Of a stretch of 64,000 bases of DNA, positions 14,859-25,042 are shown one piece after another. The DNA is taken from assembly GCA_947303945.1 (NCBI GenBank), contig CAMYZS010000001.1, forward strand, positions 62,001 through 126,000, given 5' to 3'. How positions within the stretch are numbered: position 1 is the first letter of the stretch; the number at the start of each line of letters is the position of its first letter. The notes below the pieces were generated by a model that was given only the letters and a program-made list of their open reading frames with translations, was not told the origin of the DNA and ran no database searches. This stretch comes from an uncultured Candidatus Saccharibacteria bacterium (GTDB lineage: Bacteria > Patescibacteriota > Saccharimonadia > Saccharimonadales > Saccharimonadaceae). The position numbers were made by a program, and so were the translations under genes.

Positions 14859-16657
14859 TGGCAAAAGCAAAACAACTCAGCGCTGCTGATATTGCCGCAC
14901 AGGCACAACTTCAAGAAGAAGTCGAAATTCAAAAAGCTTTCGAAACTGGTATTACTACTTTACGTGACCTTATTTCGCCATCTAGTATCGAAATTCACTC
15001 TGATTATTTTCGCCTCGGTACTAAGTATGGCCGCACTCTCTATGTCTATGGCTACCCACGCATGCTCTATACGGGATGGCTTAGCTCAATCATCAATATT
15101 GATGAAGTTATAGATGTTTCAATGTATATTTATCCAGTTGATACTAGCGTCGTAATGAAGAATCTCACCAAAAAAGTTACTCAGCTCGAAGCTAGTATGA
15201 ATATAAATAACGAAAAGGGTAAAGTTCGCGACCCAGAACTTGAAGCTGCAATTACCGATGCTGAGGATCTCCGCGATCAACTTCAAATTGGCGCTGAAAA
15301 ATTCTTCCGCTACGGTCTCTATGTCACAATCTACGCCGACTCACTTGATGAACTTCAATTTGTCCAACATAAAATCGAAAATATTTTTGGTCAACAAATG
15401 GTATTTAGTAAAGTCGCTAGCTCACAACAAGAGCAGGGCATGAATAGTACTATGCCCCAGTGCTCTGATCAGCTTCAAATTCGCCGCAATATGAACACTG
15501 GCGCTATTTCGACTAGCTTTCCATTCACCTCCGCCGACCTTACTCAAGAAAAAGGCATTCTCTACGGCATCAATATGCACAATAACGGTCTCGTTATCTT
15601 TGATCGCTTTACACTCGAAAATGCTAACATGGTCGTCTTTGCTAAATCTGGTGCTGGTAAATCATTTACCGTTAAGCTCGAAGCTCTCCGCTCTATGATG
15701 GTTGGCACAGAAATTCTTATCATCGACCCAGAAAACGAGTATCAAAAACTCTGCGATGCTGTCGGTGGCGCTTATGTTCGCTTAAGTCTCAATTCCGACG
15801 TCCGCATTAACCCATTCGATCTACCAAAAGTCGTCGACTCCGAGGACGCCAATGATGCGCTTCGCGCTAATCTCGTTACTCTTCATGGCCTTTTCCGTCT
15901 CATGCTCGGAAGCGGCGCCGGTCTTTCTCCAACCGAAGAAGCTGATCTCGATCAAGCACTCATCGATACTTATGCTCGCGCCGGTATTACTAACGACCCA
16001 CTCACCCATACCGCTACTCCGCCAACTATCATGAATCTCTTTGATACACTTCTTCATATGGGCGGATCTGGCCCTAGTCTCGCACAACGCCTCCGCAAGT
16101 ATACTACTGGTAGTTTCGCTGGCATCTTTTCGCAACAATCCAATATCGATATTAATAACCAAATGGCTGTTTTTAATATTCGCGATCTCGAAGATGAACT
16201 TCGTCCAGTTGCTATGTATATTGTTCTATCGCATATCTGGAATATTGTCCGCGCCCAACAAAAACGCCGCCTTCTTCTCGTAGATGAGGCTTGGCAGCTT
16301 ATGAAATATGAAGATTCCGCAAACTTCTTGTTTAGCCTCGCTAAACGCGCTCGTAAATATTATCTCGGCCTCACTACTATTAGCCAAGACGTTGAAGATT
16401 TCATGTCATCTAAGATGGGTCGTGCTATCGTTGCAAACTCATCCATGCAACTTCTTCTTAAACAATCCGCCTCCGCTGTCGATGTCCTTTCTGACGTATT
16501 TAAACTAACCGCCGAGGAACGTAAACGTCTTTCTAATTTTCCAGTCGGTCAAGGGCTCTTCTTTGCCGGCCAAAACCATGTCCATATCCAAATTGTCGCA
16601 TCTGACACCGAAGAAAGCCTCATTACCACTAACCCAACCGAAACTACTAAAAAATAA
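14858..16657 (+). CDS. virB4: VirB4-family secretion ATPase
   Basis: A 599-residue VirB4/TraE-type ATPase that energises assembly and substrate transfer of a type IV secretion system at the inner membrane. Walker A is FAKSGAGKSFTVK (about residue 263) and Walker B is RRLLLVDEAWQLM (about 470), followed by the VirB4-typical KRARKYYLGLTTISQDVEDF and NSSMQLLLKQS regions. The N-terminal 230 residues include a second VirB4 N-domain-like part. Length is somewhat short because part of the N-domain may be supplied by the preceding gene. No VirD4 coupling protein or VirB11 is present in this window. Confidence 0.93.
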   Translation: MAKAKQLSAADIAAQAQLQEEVEIQKAFETGITTLRDLISPSSIEIHSDYFRLGTKYGRTLYVYGYPRMLYTGWLSSIINIDEVIDVSMYIYPVDTSVVMKNLTKKVTQLEASMNINNEKGKVRDPELEAAITDAEDLRDQLQIGAEKFFRYGLYVTIYADSLDELQFVQHKIENIFGQQMVFSKVASSQQEQGMNSTMPQCSDQLQIRRNMNTGAISTSFPFTSADLTQEKGILYGINMHNNGLVIFDRFTLENANMVVFAKSGAGKSFTVKLEALRSMMVGTEILIIDPENEYQKLCDAVGGAYVRLSLNSDVRINPFDLPKVVDSEDANDALRANLVTLHGLFRLMLGSGAGLSPTEEADLDQALIDTYARAGITNDPLTHTATPPTIMNLFDTLLHMGGSGPSLAQRLRKYTTGSFAGIFSQQSNIDINNQMAVFNIRDLEDELRPVAMYIVLSHIWNIVRAQQKRRLLLVDEAWQLMKYEDSANFLFSLAKRARKYYLGLTTISQDVEDFMSSKMGRAIVANSSMQLLLKQSASAVDVLSDVFKLTAEERKRLSNFPVGQGLFFAGQNHVHIQIVASDTEESLITTNPTETTKK

Positions 16658-16669
16658 AATTATATTTAT

Positions 16670-16703
16670 TAGACAATTCTAGTCAAATATTGTAAAATAT
16701 AAT
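16670..16703 (+). promoter_or_regulatory. Internal promoter before the 938-aa secretion gene
   Basis: TAGACA at 16670-16675, a 17-base spacer and TAAAAT at 16693-16698 place the start of transcription within a few bases of the ATG at 16709; no ribosome binding site is present. Confidence 0.65.
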
Positions 16704-16708
16704 TATCT

Positions 16709-19525
16709 ATGGTCTCCACACCATCAAAACGATATCGTAGGGAACACGACCCCTATAATGGCATAGAAGAAGCGGTCATTCGCCCATCAAATATTCGCAC
16801 CTCCGAACAGCAACTTTCTGATGCCGAAAAAAAAGTCACCAGCGTTCCAAAACGAGAATCTAACATAGGTGGACTAGATAATATAGGCGAAAATACACGA
16901 GAAAGCTATTCCGACACACTTCGCCGCCGTGAACGTAATCAGCCTAGTAATACTATTTTTATTAATAACACAAACAACCAAACAGGCTACAAAAACTCCG
17001 TCCGGGGAAAAAAATTATCAAACAAAGAAAAAAGAAAAAAATCAATACTCAAAAAAGCAGGTCCACTCAGTGTTATAACTGGCATTCTTTTCGGCGGCGG
17101 TATCTTCTTTTATGCCGCCCAATCAATGCTCGCTCCACATCTTTCGGCACTTTATACGCAAGCTACCGATTTACAATTCACTTCCTACAATCTGCGTAAT
17201 ACTCGCATTATGTCCTATATGATTGATGGTGGTAATCAAATAAAAGTTAAGAACACCCTTAAAAGAAAATTAGTTCAAAAATACACTATTTTTACGCCAT
17301 ATATGCAAAAACGCCTTGCCAAAAACGGTATCGAAGTAGGCCATCTAACTTCTAGTAACGATTTCGAGGCTGGACAAGCATTAATTGGCGGCAAAACTGT
17401 CTTAAAATATGGAGATAAAATAATCGACGCAAACTCCTTCCAGACAGAATTTGCTTCCAATGCCAACTTCCGCGATGCTTATTATAATGCCAAACGTGGT
17501 CGTATTGCTGGATTTTTCGACGATTCAGCGGAAGCATATTATCGGAACAAAGGCGCCACTCGTGATATTTTTGATCAATATAAGTCTAGCGGCAACGAAG
17601 ACACCGATATGCAAAATTTTAAAGACACTGTATCCGATCGTGTTACTGGCACCGATAGTACAATTAATACCGTTCGCACCGAGACCGACGAAGAAACCGG
17701 TGAAGAATCAATCGTAAAAAACGGCGAAGATATCGACACTCGCAATATCGACGGCGCGACCCCAGAAGCGAAAGCTCGCGCTTTTGTTAATAATATTGCT
17801 GGAAAAGTATCAAATACCGGTGCTCGAATTTGCACCGCCTTTCGTCTCGTAAATACATTTTCAATTGTCATATCCGCCTATCAAATTTATCAATCAATTG
17901 CATACTTTTTAAGTTTCATGGAGCCAATCAGCAAAATGATGGCAGGCGAAGGAGATGCTTCAGCAATCAATGAAACCTTAAATTTCATGACCCAACAAAC
18001 CGCAAGTGAAGTAAATTACGTTGGCACAGATGGTAAACCAACCACCAAAACACTTAATGGATCCATGTTAGAATCATCTGGGGCAAAACTGATTCTAGGA
18101 AATACTATCTCGCCCGAATCCGCCGTCCAACCTTTTTCGCTCGACAATATCACAAAAGCCGCAACCAGAGTCGCATTAACCACTGGCGCAACTACCGCTA
18201 CCTGTTCTGGAGTTTTAGCATCGTCTGCCATCTTTTCATTAACCTCTACAGCAATACCCGGCGGAAAACTCGCTTCTTTTGTAATCGGAGCTGTCGCTCA
18301 AACCATTGGCGGAATCGCTTTAACCGGAGTAATTGCCGCCATTATCAATGCTACTATCCCTTATGTAACTAAAATGTTTGCTAGCAATATCTTCGAAACT
18401 TATACTGGCATTCCAGCCGGAGAATTATTCTCAGAAGGCGCCTCGACAGCCAACTTTTCACTCGCTACTTCAAGTAGTGCCTTCATGCCAGCATCTGCAG
18501 AGGCTGTTAAAACCCAAAATCGCCACACAACCCTCGCAATTGCCCAAGAGGCAGAAATCGATCGCCTCCATCGTAGCCCACTCGATATATCTAGCCCAAA
18601 TACTTTTCTCGGCTCAATTATGTCTAAATTCTCATATCTTTCCTATTCGAATCCAATTATAACCAGCGCTACCCGTATCGCTAGCGTAGTGGGTAGCTCT
18701 ACTCGCTCGCTTATCCCAACCGCTTCCGCACTTGATGATGAATTATCATACACTAGTCAACATTCGGAATGTTACAACCTCAAAAGTGCCGAATGTGATA
18801 TGTACGGCTACCCAATTGTTAGCGCAGATTATTCAACTATCGATATTAGACCAGACGATCCAACATACCTAGAGGTTATTTCTCCGAATCTTGACGAGAA
18901 CGGCGAAATCAAAGAAGGCTCCGAACTTGCTAAGTTTATCAACTTTTGCGTCGACCGCCAGTCCCCATGGGGCGTTATGGATGCAAATATCCTCAACGCA
19001 CTCCAAACTGATGGCGGAATTGTCGTGAATAATCTACCAGTCGTTAATGATATTATCGATGTCGTTAATGCCGCCGAAGATATTGCTAATCAAAAATGGG
19101 CTACTGGCGAAAATTGTATTAATTCCAGCGATAATCCACGTTGGGATTCCGAGTTTAAATATTATCAACGCTACGTTGAAGATATGCGCATCATCCAAGG
19201 TATGGACGATCCCGAAACCGAAACTGAGAATCCCGTATTTACATATCGAAATAAATATCGCGATACTCACCCAATCGATAATAGCTTCAAAGGCACACTA
19301 TCTCGCATTTCTGGCCTTAGTATGGATGATGTTGCATTTATGCTCGAATTTATAGACTATTCCAATCAAATCGCAAATTACAATCCATCCACACGCACTG
19401 CATTTGGCGACTTTATAAAACAGGAAGTTGAATTGAGCTTTACTGAAGATAAGACACCAAGCTACCATATTCTTTCTATAATCCCAAATTCAATTTTCAT
19501 TGACCGTAGGAATTATATTGTATGA
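16709..19525 (+). CDS. Large membrane protein of the secretion locus
   Basis: A 938-residue protein unlike any family I can name. Residues 1-110 are polar and basic, ending in a KEKRKKSILKKAG segment; one membrane helix follows (about 112-138); other hydrophobic stretches lie near 390-415 (ICTAFRLVNTFSIVISAYQI) and 490-560 (two glycine/alanine-rich helices). The C-terminal 250 residues are soluble (THPIDNSFKGTLSRISGLS). The same arrangement and matching motifs occur in the 1004-residue protein at 34775, so the two are paralogues. Its ATGA overlap with the wall hydrolase gene supports a joint function in the envelope-spanning machine. Confidence 0.75.
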   Translation: MVSTPSKRYRREHDPYNGIEEAVIRPSNIRTSEQQLSDAEKKVTSVPKRESNIGGLDNIGENTRESYSDTLRRRERNQPSNTIFINNTNNQTGYKNSVRGKKLSNKEKRKKSILKKAGPLSVITGILFGGGIFFYAAQSMLAPHLSALYTQATDLQFTSYNLRNTRIMSYMIDGGNQIKVKNTLKRKLVQKYTIFTPYMQKRLAKNGIEVGHLTSSNDFEAGQALIGGKTVLKYGDKIIDANSFQTEFASNANFRDAYYNAKRGRIAGFFDDSAEAYYRNKGATRDIFDQYKSSGNEDTDMQNFKDTVSDRVTGTDSTINTVRTETDEETGEESIVKNGEDIDTRNIDGATPEAKARAFVNNIAGKVSNTGARICTAFRLVNTFSIVISAYQIYQSIAYFLSFMEPISKMMAGEGDASAINETLNFMTQQTASEVNYVGTDGKPTTKTLNGSMLESSGAKLILGNTISPESAVQPFSLDNITKAATRVALTTGATTATCSGVLASSAIFSLTSTAIPGGKLASFVIGAVAQTIGGIALTGVIAAIINATIPYVTKMFASNIFETYTGIPAGELFSEGASTANFSLATSSSAFMPASAEAVKTQNRHTTLAIAQEAEIDRLHRSPLDISSPNTFLGSIMSKFSYLSYSNPIITSATRIASVVGSSTRSLIPTASALDDELSYTSQHSECYNLKSAECDMYGYPIVSADYSTIDIRPDDPTYLEVISPNLDENGEIKEGSELAKFINFCVDRQSPWGVMDANILNALQTDGGIVVNNLPVVNDIIDVVNAAEDIANQKWATGENCINSSDNPRWDSEFKYYQRYVEDMRIIQGMDDPETETENPVFTYRNKYRDTHPIDNSFKGTLSRISGLSMDDVAFMLEFIDYSNQIANYNPSTRTAFGDFIKQEVELSFTEDKTPSYHILSIIPNSIFIDRRNYIV

Positions 19526-21729
19526 AAAAGATTATTAATCTACTCAAATCATGCTTCCTAATTCTGACCGCAGTCATAATTACCACCCCTACCTATGCCG
19601 CGCGTCTGAGCGAAGATATTCTAGATATGTACCACAAAAATGGTATCTACTATTATAATCCAGACGGCAACACAGATACCTGTAATACTAGCTCTACGGT
19701 TCTTAGCGGCAATGATACTGCTGAAAAAATTTGGAATTTCTTTATCCAGCAAGGCTTTTCAGATGCGCAGACCGCCGGTCTGCTTGGAAATGGCATGGCA
19801 GAATCCAGTCTCGTCGTCACTCGTTCTAGTAATGGCTCTTTTTGGGGTCTATTTCAATGGGGTGGCGGACGCAAAGAACGTCTATTTAAGAAACTCAGCG
19901 AAGCCGGTCTAAGTAAATACACCACACAAGAATACTGGGGAGTAGACGCCAAGAATAAAATACCAGAAAGCGACTATAATCAAATTCTTCAAATTGAGCT
20001 CGAATATACTATGGAGGAAAAAGACCTCAATTGGCAAGAAGAAATTAAAAAAGCAAATACCCCCGAACTCGCAGCCGAAATCTTTCTTGTCCTTTTTGAG
20101 CGCGCAACTAATGGAGAATCCGAAATAGTCTATTACGCTCCTTATTCAGGCCTCCTATACCAGGGAGCCAAAGCTCGTCGTGACTTCGCGAAAGAATTTT
20201 ATAAAAAATATGCTGGCAAAGGAGTTCAAAGCTCGGGTAGTATAAATGGAAATGTTGAAAACGGCAAGAATGTCACAATTATTGGTGATTCAATTACTGA
20301 GGATTCAAAGTCCGCCCTTTTGAAAAAGTTTCCAGAAATTAGCGATTCAGATATTAATGGTCGCGTCAGTCGTCCGTGGAACGAAGGTATAATCGTAGCA
20401 AAAAGTATGAATCTCAAAAACATTATCGTTTATGCTCTGGGGACTAATACGGACGACCTTACGAAAGCTCGGGTCGAAGATACTATTACGGCACTTGGCG
20501 TAGATAAAACCATTGTATTTGTAACCAATTATGATGGTAAGCATGAAGGCATGTTTGATTCGAATAATAATATTTTCAAAGAAATCGCTAAAGAAAATTC
20601 TAATATTATAATTGCCGATTGGGCACAAACCGTCAGCCAAAATCCCGAAACTTATCTCTATAAAGATATGGTCCACCCAAACTCAGCTGGCGCCAACTTA
20701 TTTGCCGAAACAATTTGGAAAGCTATCAACTCTAATACTAACGAAAATGGCTGTAGCATAAACGGCGAGTTCCAAGCCTTAGTTCTCGACTATGCTTGGC
20801 CAAATTACCACCCATCACCATGGCATGATCGCATGCCAGCTTATGCAGAAGCAGTCAATCGCTCCATGAGTGAAGGCCGTTATGTTGGCGGGTCAGTTGC
20901 TGGTGTTCCTGGCATTGATTGCGGCGGTTTCGTTACAATTCTAGTACAGAACTCCGGTCTTGAACCAAACTATAATGACGGCCTCGGCGCAACCGACGAG
21001 CAGGAAGCTTGGGTAAAATCACACAACTGGCAATTAATAAATAGCTCTCCTGGCACAAAAGTCGATACTAGTCTTTTACAACCCGGTGATATAGCATTTT
21101 CTCATGGGCATACCTTTATTTATGTAGGTGAAATACCTGGTTTTGATAGCGTAATTGCCTCAGCCTCATACTCCACGCACGGGTCAGGACGCGCGCCAAT
21201 GGCTGGTAGGGAAGATTTAACTTTTGGTAATGGTGTTATTGTCCGTTGGTATCGTAACCCAGACTTCCACCCATCTGAAACCCCGTCATTCCCTAAAAAC
21301 ATATCAGGTGCAAGAACCACTAAAGATGCCCCACCTGGAGCAGTTCTTCTCAAAGACCACCATATTACTTTCTATGGTGCTGGCGCTTCAGAAAATGGCG
21401 GCTATACTGGCAGGAATGCAAGTGAGAAATATAATAATGGTCGTCTTGCGCCTGGCCAAGCTGCTAGTAGTTATCTTCCACTTGGCACGGTTGTTTATGT
21501 ACAAACCCAACCTAGCGGTGAAGCATCTTATGCGCATGGTAAATACTTCCTAATTACCGATCGCGGGGCAGGGAGAATTGACGGTGATTATAATCTCGAT
21601 ATATTCCACGACGTCGCAAAACCATCTGACAATAATTATCCACCATACGGTTCATCGTCAACCGCAAGAATATATAAAGTAGCCGAAAACGTTTCATGGT
21701 CAACATTTAAAGCAAAATACGGGTGGTAA
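19522..21729 (+). CDS. Four-domain cell-wall hydrolase of the secretion locus
   Basis: A 735-residue secreted protein: signal peptide (1-26, ends TYAAR); lysozyme-like domain resembling phage tail lysozymes (about 55-235; GLLGNGMAESSL, FWGLFQWGGGR); an SGNH hydrolase domain (about 250-405; IIGDSIT, ALGTNTDD, DMVHPNSAGANLF); an NlpC/P60-like peptidase domain (about 415-580; Cys in IDCGGFVTI, His in SHGHTFIYVG); and a 3D/RlpA-type barrel (about 606-735; FLITDRGAGRIDGDYNLD). Secretion systems commonly carry a VirB1-type muralytic enzyme; this one could cut glycan, deacylate sugars and cleave peptides. Start codon overlaps the preceding stop. Confidence 0.85.
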   Translation: MKKIINLLKSCFLILTAVIITTPTYAARLSEDILDMYHKNGIYYYNPDGNTDTCNTSSTVLSGNDTAEKIWNFFIQQGFSDAQTAGLLGNGMAESSLVVTRSSNGSFWGLFQWGGGRKERLFKKLSEAGLSKYTTQEYWGVDAKNKIPESDYNQILQIELEYTMEEKDLNWQEEIKKANTPELAAEIFLVLFERATNGESEIVYYAPYSGLLYQGAKARRDFAKEFYKKYAGKGVQSSGSINGNVENGKNVTIIGDSITEDSKSALLKKFPEISDSDINGRVSRPWNEGIIVAKSMNLKNIIVYALGTNTDDLTKARVEDTITALGVDKTIVFVTNYDGKHEGMFDSNNNIFKEIAKENSNIIIADWAQTVSQNPETYLYKDMVHPNSAGANLFAETIWKAINSNTNENGCSINGEFQALVLDYAWPNYHPSPWHDRMPAYAEAVNRSMSEGRYVGGSVAGVPGIDCGGFVTILVQNSGLEPNYNDGLGATDEQEAWVKSHNWQLINSSPGTKVDTSLLQPGDIAFSHGHTFIYVGEIPGFDSVIASASYSTHGSGRAPMAGREDLTFGNGVIVRWYRNPDFHPSETPSFPKNISGARTTKDAPPGAVLLKDHHITFYGAGASENGGYTGRNASEKYNNGRLAPGQAASSYLPLGTVVYVQTQPSGEASYAHGKYFLITDRGAGRIDGDYNLDIFHDVAKPSDNNYPPYGSSSTARIYKVAENVSWSTFKAKYGW

Positions 21730-21730
21730 C

Positions 21731-22642
21731 ATGCAACTAATAAAGAATCTAAATTCAAAACAACGTCTTGCTTTCTTTCTAACTTCAATCATTATTATTA
21801 TTGGAATTATTTACTTTATTGCTACATATACTAATCGTATCGGAAAAGTTGAAGTTACCGTTCAATATGCGCCATATGTAGCTACTATTGAATTAAATAA
21901 TACTAAAATAAACAACCATTCCAAAACTTGGTTAAAACCAGGCATATATAAAGCGGTTATAAGATCCGATCATTTCGAATCAATTGAACGTGATATAGAA
22001 ATATCAAACGACTATAAATATATTGTTGGCACTATGAATGCAGCTGATAGTGAAGGCAAGGACTATATCAATTCTCATAAACAAGAATTTATCGAAACAG
22101 AAGGAATAATTGGGCAAGCCCTCAACCAAGAGGGAATCATAATCAAAAAAAAATATCCAATTCTCAACTATTTACCGATTAATAATCGTCTTTATTCTAT
22201 TAGTTATGCCTATACCGACGAAGGTGAACCGATAATTACAGTCAAGTCAGAACCAGAGTATCTTGATATTGCAATTCAAAAAATGAAAAAACTTAAAAAT
22301 GTCGATCTCACAATTTATCAAATCAACTTTACCGCCCAAAATCCTTTTGCTTTTTACACCGAAGAGCCCCATTCTAGCCCAGAAGAAACTATTAAAAAAT
22401 CATTTAATCTGTCAGGCTACAAATTATCCGACGGCCAAAATATTGCCGATAATTACTATGCTGCAACAATTTACAAATACGACTACAATAAAGATTTAAT
22501 ATACGGACATTATCGCGTTTTACTCAAAAAAGATAATAATCAATGGCATATCATATCATCGCCCCAGCCAATTCTAACGCAACAAAATACTCCAGACACC
22601 CCAGTAGATATCATTAATTCCGCAAATTCACTCCAGCCTTAA
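21731..22642 (+). CDS. Membrane-anchored protein with PEGA-like domain
   Basis: A 303-residue protein with one N-terminal membrane helix (about 13-31) and an exterior part. Residues about 38-95 resemble a PEGA domain (VEVTVQYAPYVATIELNNTK, WLKPGIYKAVI), a surface beta-sandwich; the rest (about 110-303) is mixed alpha/beta with the NAFAF-like FYTEEPHSSPEETIKKSF region and is not recognised. It starts one base after the wall hydrolase stop and is the last gene of the secretion operon, convergent with recF. A role as an accessory or chaperone of the hydrolase is inference. Confidence 0.68.
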   Translation: MQLIKNLNSKQRLAFFLTSIIIIIGIIYFIATYTNRIGKVEVTVQYAPYVATIELNNTKINNHSKTWLKPGIYKAVIRSDHFESIERDIEISNDYKYIVGTMNAADSEGKDYINSHKQEFIETEGIIGQALNQEGIIIKKKYPILNYLPINNRLYSISYAYTDEGEPIITVKSEPEYLDIAIQKMKKLKNVDLTIYQINFTAQNPFAFYTEEPHSSPEETIKKSFNLSGYKLSDGQNIADNYYAATIYKYDYNKDLIYGHYRVLLKKDNNQWHIISSPQPILTQQNTPDTPVDIINSANSLQP

Positions 22643-22646
22643 TTAT

Positions 22647-23666
22647 CTAAAGCTCCTTATCCGCCATCATTTCTTTTGGCACAGACGTACTCGTAATAAT
22701 TATTTGGTAATTTTTAAAATTATCAACTAAATGTTTTTGCCGCATTTCATCTAGTTCCGAAAAAATATCATCTAATAACACCACTGGTTTCTTACCTACT
22801 TCTTGTTCCAAAATCTGCGCTTCAATAAATTTTAAAGCCAATATCATGCTCCTATTTTCACCACGCGACGCCGAGCCATCTGCTTTTTTATCATTAAAAA
22901 TAAACTCATAATCATCGCGGTGAACCCCAAAAGTTGTATAGCCCAAAATTCTATCACGCTCAAAATTATTCTCTAAGTTCCTTAAATATTTTCCTTCGTC
23001 AACCTCTGCGCCAAGATATTTTATACTACAACTATCATTATTTTTAGCGATATTACGATAGATATTAGTCATTTTTTCATTAATTTTCGCTAAATTTTGC
23101 ATACGCCATTTAATTATTTCCGCACCATAATTCGCGCACATTATATTCCATGAAAATAAATCATCACGACTAATTATTTCTCTCTTTAATAAATCATTTC
23201 GTTGATGTAGTGCTTTATTATATTTACTTAAAGTAACACTATAATTATCATTAATTTGTTTAAATAATTCATCAAAATAATCTCTTCTTCTAGATGGGGA
23301 AGAGCCAACTAAATAAATGTCGTCCGGTTCAAATAAAACTACTGGATAACGATTTTTTTTAGGTAGCCTTAAACTCTTTTTTTCATCAATTTCAAATTCT
23401 TTTTTCTGCCCATTAAAACGGATGATTATTTTTTGGCCATCATTTATCTCAATTTCAGCTCTATAAAAGTCTGCACCGTTCTTATAGATTTCTCTATCCA
23501 CACCTTTAAAGCTTTTTCCGCGCAATGCCAAATATATCGCCTCTAAAACCGAAGTTTTTCCACTTCCATTTTCGCCAATTATAAGAGTTGTTGGCTTGTC
23601 GCAATTTAAGCTAAACTCATCATGACAACGAAAATTTTTCAGCTCAATTCTTTTTATTATATTCAT
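22647..23666 (-). CDS. recF: RecF DNA repair ATPase
   Basis: A 339-residue RecF, an SMC-like ATPase that loads RecA at single-strand gaps with RecOR. Walker A is IGENGSGKTSVLEA (about 29-42), the ABC signature region is GSASRGENRSMIL, and Walker B with the D-loop is PVVLLDDIFSELDEMR near residue 300. It is slightly shorter than usual (360-370). It overlaps the dnaN end by one base, in the classical dnaA-dnaN-recF order. Confidence 0.94.
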   Translation of the reverse strand: MNIIKRIELKNFRCHDEFSLNCDKPTTLIIGENGSGKTSVLEAIYLALRGKSFKGVDREIYKNGADFYRAEIEINDGQKIIIRFNGQKKEFEIDEKKSLRLPKKNRYPVVLFEPDDIYLVGSSPSRRRDYFDELFKQINDNYSVTLSKYNKALHQRNDLLKREIISRDDLFSWNIMCANYGAEIIKWRMQNLAKINEKMTNIYRNIAKNNDSCSIKYLGAEVDEGKYLRNLENNFERDRILGYTTFGVHRDDYEFIFNDKKADGSASRGENRSMILALKFIEAQILEQEVGKKPVVLLDDIFSELDEMRQKHLVDNFKNYQIIITSTSVPKEMMADKEL

Positions 23667-24769
23667 TAGCTCTTCAAAGGCATAATAATATGCGTATAAT
23701 CATCACTTTTAACATTTTTAATTACAACTGGCGCCAATTTTCCACTTAAAGCGAATGTAATTTTTCCTTCAACCGCTGCATTTAATGCATCTAATAAATA
23801 GCGTGAATTTAAAACTACTTTTCCATCCTCATTTATATTTGCCTCCATAGCAGCCGTATTTTCACCAAGCTCAGAAGCTACCGCACTAACCGAAAAGGTA
23901 CCTTCATCTTTCTTCGCTTCGCAAACTATCGAACCACCATTATCACGCGCAAACAATGCCGCAACTTTCGTCATTCTAATAAGCTCAGCTTTATCTAATT
24001 CTATAATATTTGAATTATTCTTTGGAATTAGCTGGCGATAATCAGGAAAACTCGCATCAATCAACTTAGAAGTAATTTCAATCTCGCCCATCCTAAAACG
24101 AATTTGACTATCATTTATTAAAACTTCAATCTCATCCATATTATCCGAAATTGACCTGATTACTTCTTGCAGGGCGTTCGTTGGAACAATCGCTTTTATC
24201 TCACTTTTAACCGTTTCTACAAATCTTTTATCCGCCAAACGATACCCATCCGTCGCCGCGATGTATAAGGAGCCTTCGAAAGTATTAAAATAAACACCAG
24301 TTAGGGCAGGACGTGTCGTATCATTACTTGACGCAATAATTACCTCATTTACTGCTTCTTTAAAGATATCAACATTAATTTTAAATATTACAGCTTCTTT
24401 CTCATCTATTGTTGGTAATTCAGGAAAATCATCTGCCAGAATACCATTAATTGTCGACTTATATTTACCAGCCGAAATCGTTAATTTATCATCTTTTGTA
24501 GTTATTAATACATTATCCTTCGGAAGATTAGCCACAAACTCTGCTAATAGTTTTGCCGGCACAGTAATAGTTCCATTCTTCTTTGCTTTTGCATTAACAT
24601 ATTGAACTGTTGCCATCTCCATATTGGTTGCCGTCAATGTTAATTGATTATCATCCGCTCTAAGAAGTACATTACTTAAAATTGGTAAACCTGCTTTTGT
24701 GCTTGCAGCAACTCTACTAACTGCGTTTAATGCTTTAGCTAATCGATCTTGTAAAACTTCTATCTCCAT
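23666..24769 (-). CDS. dnaN: DNA polymerase III beta sliding clamp
   Basis: A 367-residue beta clamp with three repeated domains (about 1-120, 128-245, 247-367). Typical motifs are AVSRVAASTKAGLPILSNVLL, RPALTGVYFN, ATDGYRLADKR, SFPDYRQLIPK and the terminal IIMPLKS-type strand, which forms part of the protein-binding pocket. A GGAGG ribosome binding site precedes the ATG. It lies downstream of dnaA, separated by a 270-base AT-rich stretch with DnaA boxes. Confidence 0.96.
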   Translation of the reverse strand: MEIEVLQDRLAKALNAVSRVAASTKAGLPILSNVLLRADDNQLTLTATNMEMATVQYVNAKAKKNGTITVPAKLLAEFVANLPKDNVLITTKDDKLTISAGKYKSTINGILADDFPELPTIDEKEAVIFKINVDIFKEAVNEVIIASSNDTTRPALTGVYFNTFEGSLYIAATDGYRLADKRFVETVKSEIKAIVPTNALQEVIRSISDNMDEIEVLINDSQIRFRMGEIEITSKLIDASFPDYRQLIPKNNSNIIELDKAELIRMTKVAALFARDNGGSIVCEAKKDEGTFSVSAVASELGENTAAMEANINEDGKVVLNSRYLLDALNAAVEGKITFALSGKLAPVVIKNVKSDDYTHIIMPLKS

Positions 24770-25042
24770 ATTTCCTCCATTTAAAAGTTATTTTTCATTT
24801 CCTTTATTAATAAAGTAGTAGTATTAGTAGTTCTATGTGCATAAGTTATAAAACCCATTTTTAATAGGGGTGGTTTAGGTGAAAAACGTGTGTAAAAAAT
24901 GTCGAAATTTTTTGTAAAACTAGTTGTATAAATACTACCCCTCATTAAATAATTCCACATTTTAGACTTTTTAACATCTTTCGTCCACATTTTTTCAACT
25001 ACCTTTTCTACAAACTTATTCACAATCATTTCCACATCTTAA
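24770..25042. other. dnaA-dnaN intergenic region with DnaA-box cluster (oriC candidate)
   Basis: An AT-rich non-coding stretch with four TTATCCACA-like boxes in the same orientation within 86 bases: AATTCCACA (24951-24959), TCGTCCACA (24981-24989), TTATTCACA (25016-25024) and ATTTCCACA (25028-25036). An ORF of 84 codons spans it but shows no gene-like composition. Origins often lie beside dnaA, so this and the region upstream of dnaA are the two best origin candidates. Confidence 0.6.

Noticed and set aside
24781..25035. 84-codon frame between dnaN and dnaA
   Set aside because: Composition follows the AT-rich DnaA-box region, no ribosome binding site, no resemblance to a protein; treated as origin-type intergenic DNA.
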